DNA from: Desulfovibrionaceae bacterium
GTDB lineage: Bacteria > Desulfobacterota > Desulfovibrionia > Desulfovibrionales > Desulfovibrionaceae
Length of the DNA stretch: 64,000 bases
Direction of reading: 5' to 3'
Assembly: GCA_016932995.1 (NCBI GenBank)
Contig: JAFGBU010000006.1
Coordinates: 1 to 64,000 of the forward strand
The translations under genes and the position numbers were made by a program. Positions 63,931 to 64,000 of this stretch are shown piece after piece (positions within the stretch are counted from its first letter, which is position 1; each line of letters begins with the position of its first letter). The notes beneath the pieces were generated by a model. That model was not told where the DNA came from and did no database searches. It worked only from the letters and a program-made list of their open reading frames with translations.

Positions 63931-64000
63931 CACCCGCAACACCTTTTGCTTAATAGTTATCAGGCTAAAAAAAATCGGCCCTCCCCATTGCTTCAAAGGG

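Overview
The window looks like chromosomal DNA of a sulfate-reducing deltaproteobacterium of the Desulfovibrionales (Desulfovibrio-like); the genus cannot be settled from sequence alone. The base composition is very GC-rich with third codon positions almost always G or C. The left edge carries the start of dsrC (sulfur-trafficking partner of dissimilatory sulfite reductase). The System I cytochrome c maturation genes encode a CcmE with a CxxxY heme-binding motif, a variant reported for Desulfovibrio. The region is dense, mostly core metabolism: no rRNA, tRNA, insertion sequence, prophage or CRISPR array was found. Genes commonly overlap by 1-11 nt and GTG starts are frequent.

Layout. 1-7.4 kb: dsrC fragment, then HD phosphohydrolase, ddl, waaA, kdsB, carA, a TPR protein and an FrdA/NadB-like flavoprotein. 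7.3-10.3 kb (minus): pdxA, a Nudix hydrolase and tsaC, with an 884-nt gene-free stretch holding two families of repeated hairpins. 10.3-12.6 kb: a GT2 glycosyltransferase and trmH. 12.7-15.5 kb: a compact phosphorelay of a CheY-like receiver, an Hpt-STAS protein and a CheA-type kinase without its own Hpt. 15.5-19.4 kb: cbiK, a RACo-like corrinoid activator, lipB, lipA. 19.4-28.2 kb (mostly minus): recJ, HDOD and TPR proteins, gmk-remA-yicC-DUF4416-mtaB, and mnmA. 28.4-34 kb: exported C69 peptidase, gatA/gatC and a large LppC-like lipoprotein.

34.1-42.0 kb is a chaperone island on the minus strand: dnaJ-like cbpA, a MerR/CbpM-type modulator, clpB, an M29 aminopeptidase, grpE and dnaK. Next come a fused RluD pseudouridine synthase/dephospho-CoA kinase and a WaaE-like glycosyltransferase. 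44.9-48.6 kb holds a polyamine cluster: arginine to agmatine (pyruvoyl-dependent decarboxylase), to N-carbamoylputrescine (AguA), to putrescine (AguB), plus a deoxyhypusine-synthase-like protein that may make a longer polyamine.

48.6-56.3 kb (minus): receiver-histidine kinase hybrid, hisA, a lipoprotein, hisB, tatC, tatB, guaA, guaB. 56.4-62.7 kb (minus): cytochrome c maturation operon ccmE-F-A-B-C-D plus a CcmI-like TPR protein, led by a CBS/DUF21 membrane protein. The window ends with a GT9 heptosyltransferase.

The most unusual items are the split CheA phosphorelay, the hairpin families between the Nudix gene and tsaC, the polyamine cluster with its DHS-like enzyme, the CcmE variant, and the RluD-CoaE fusion.
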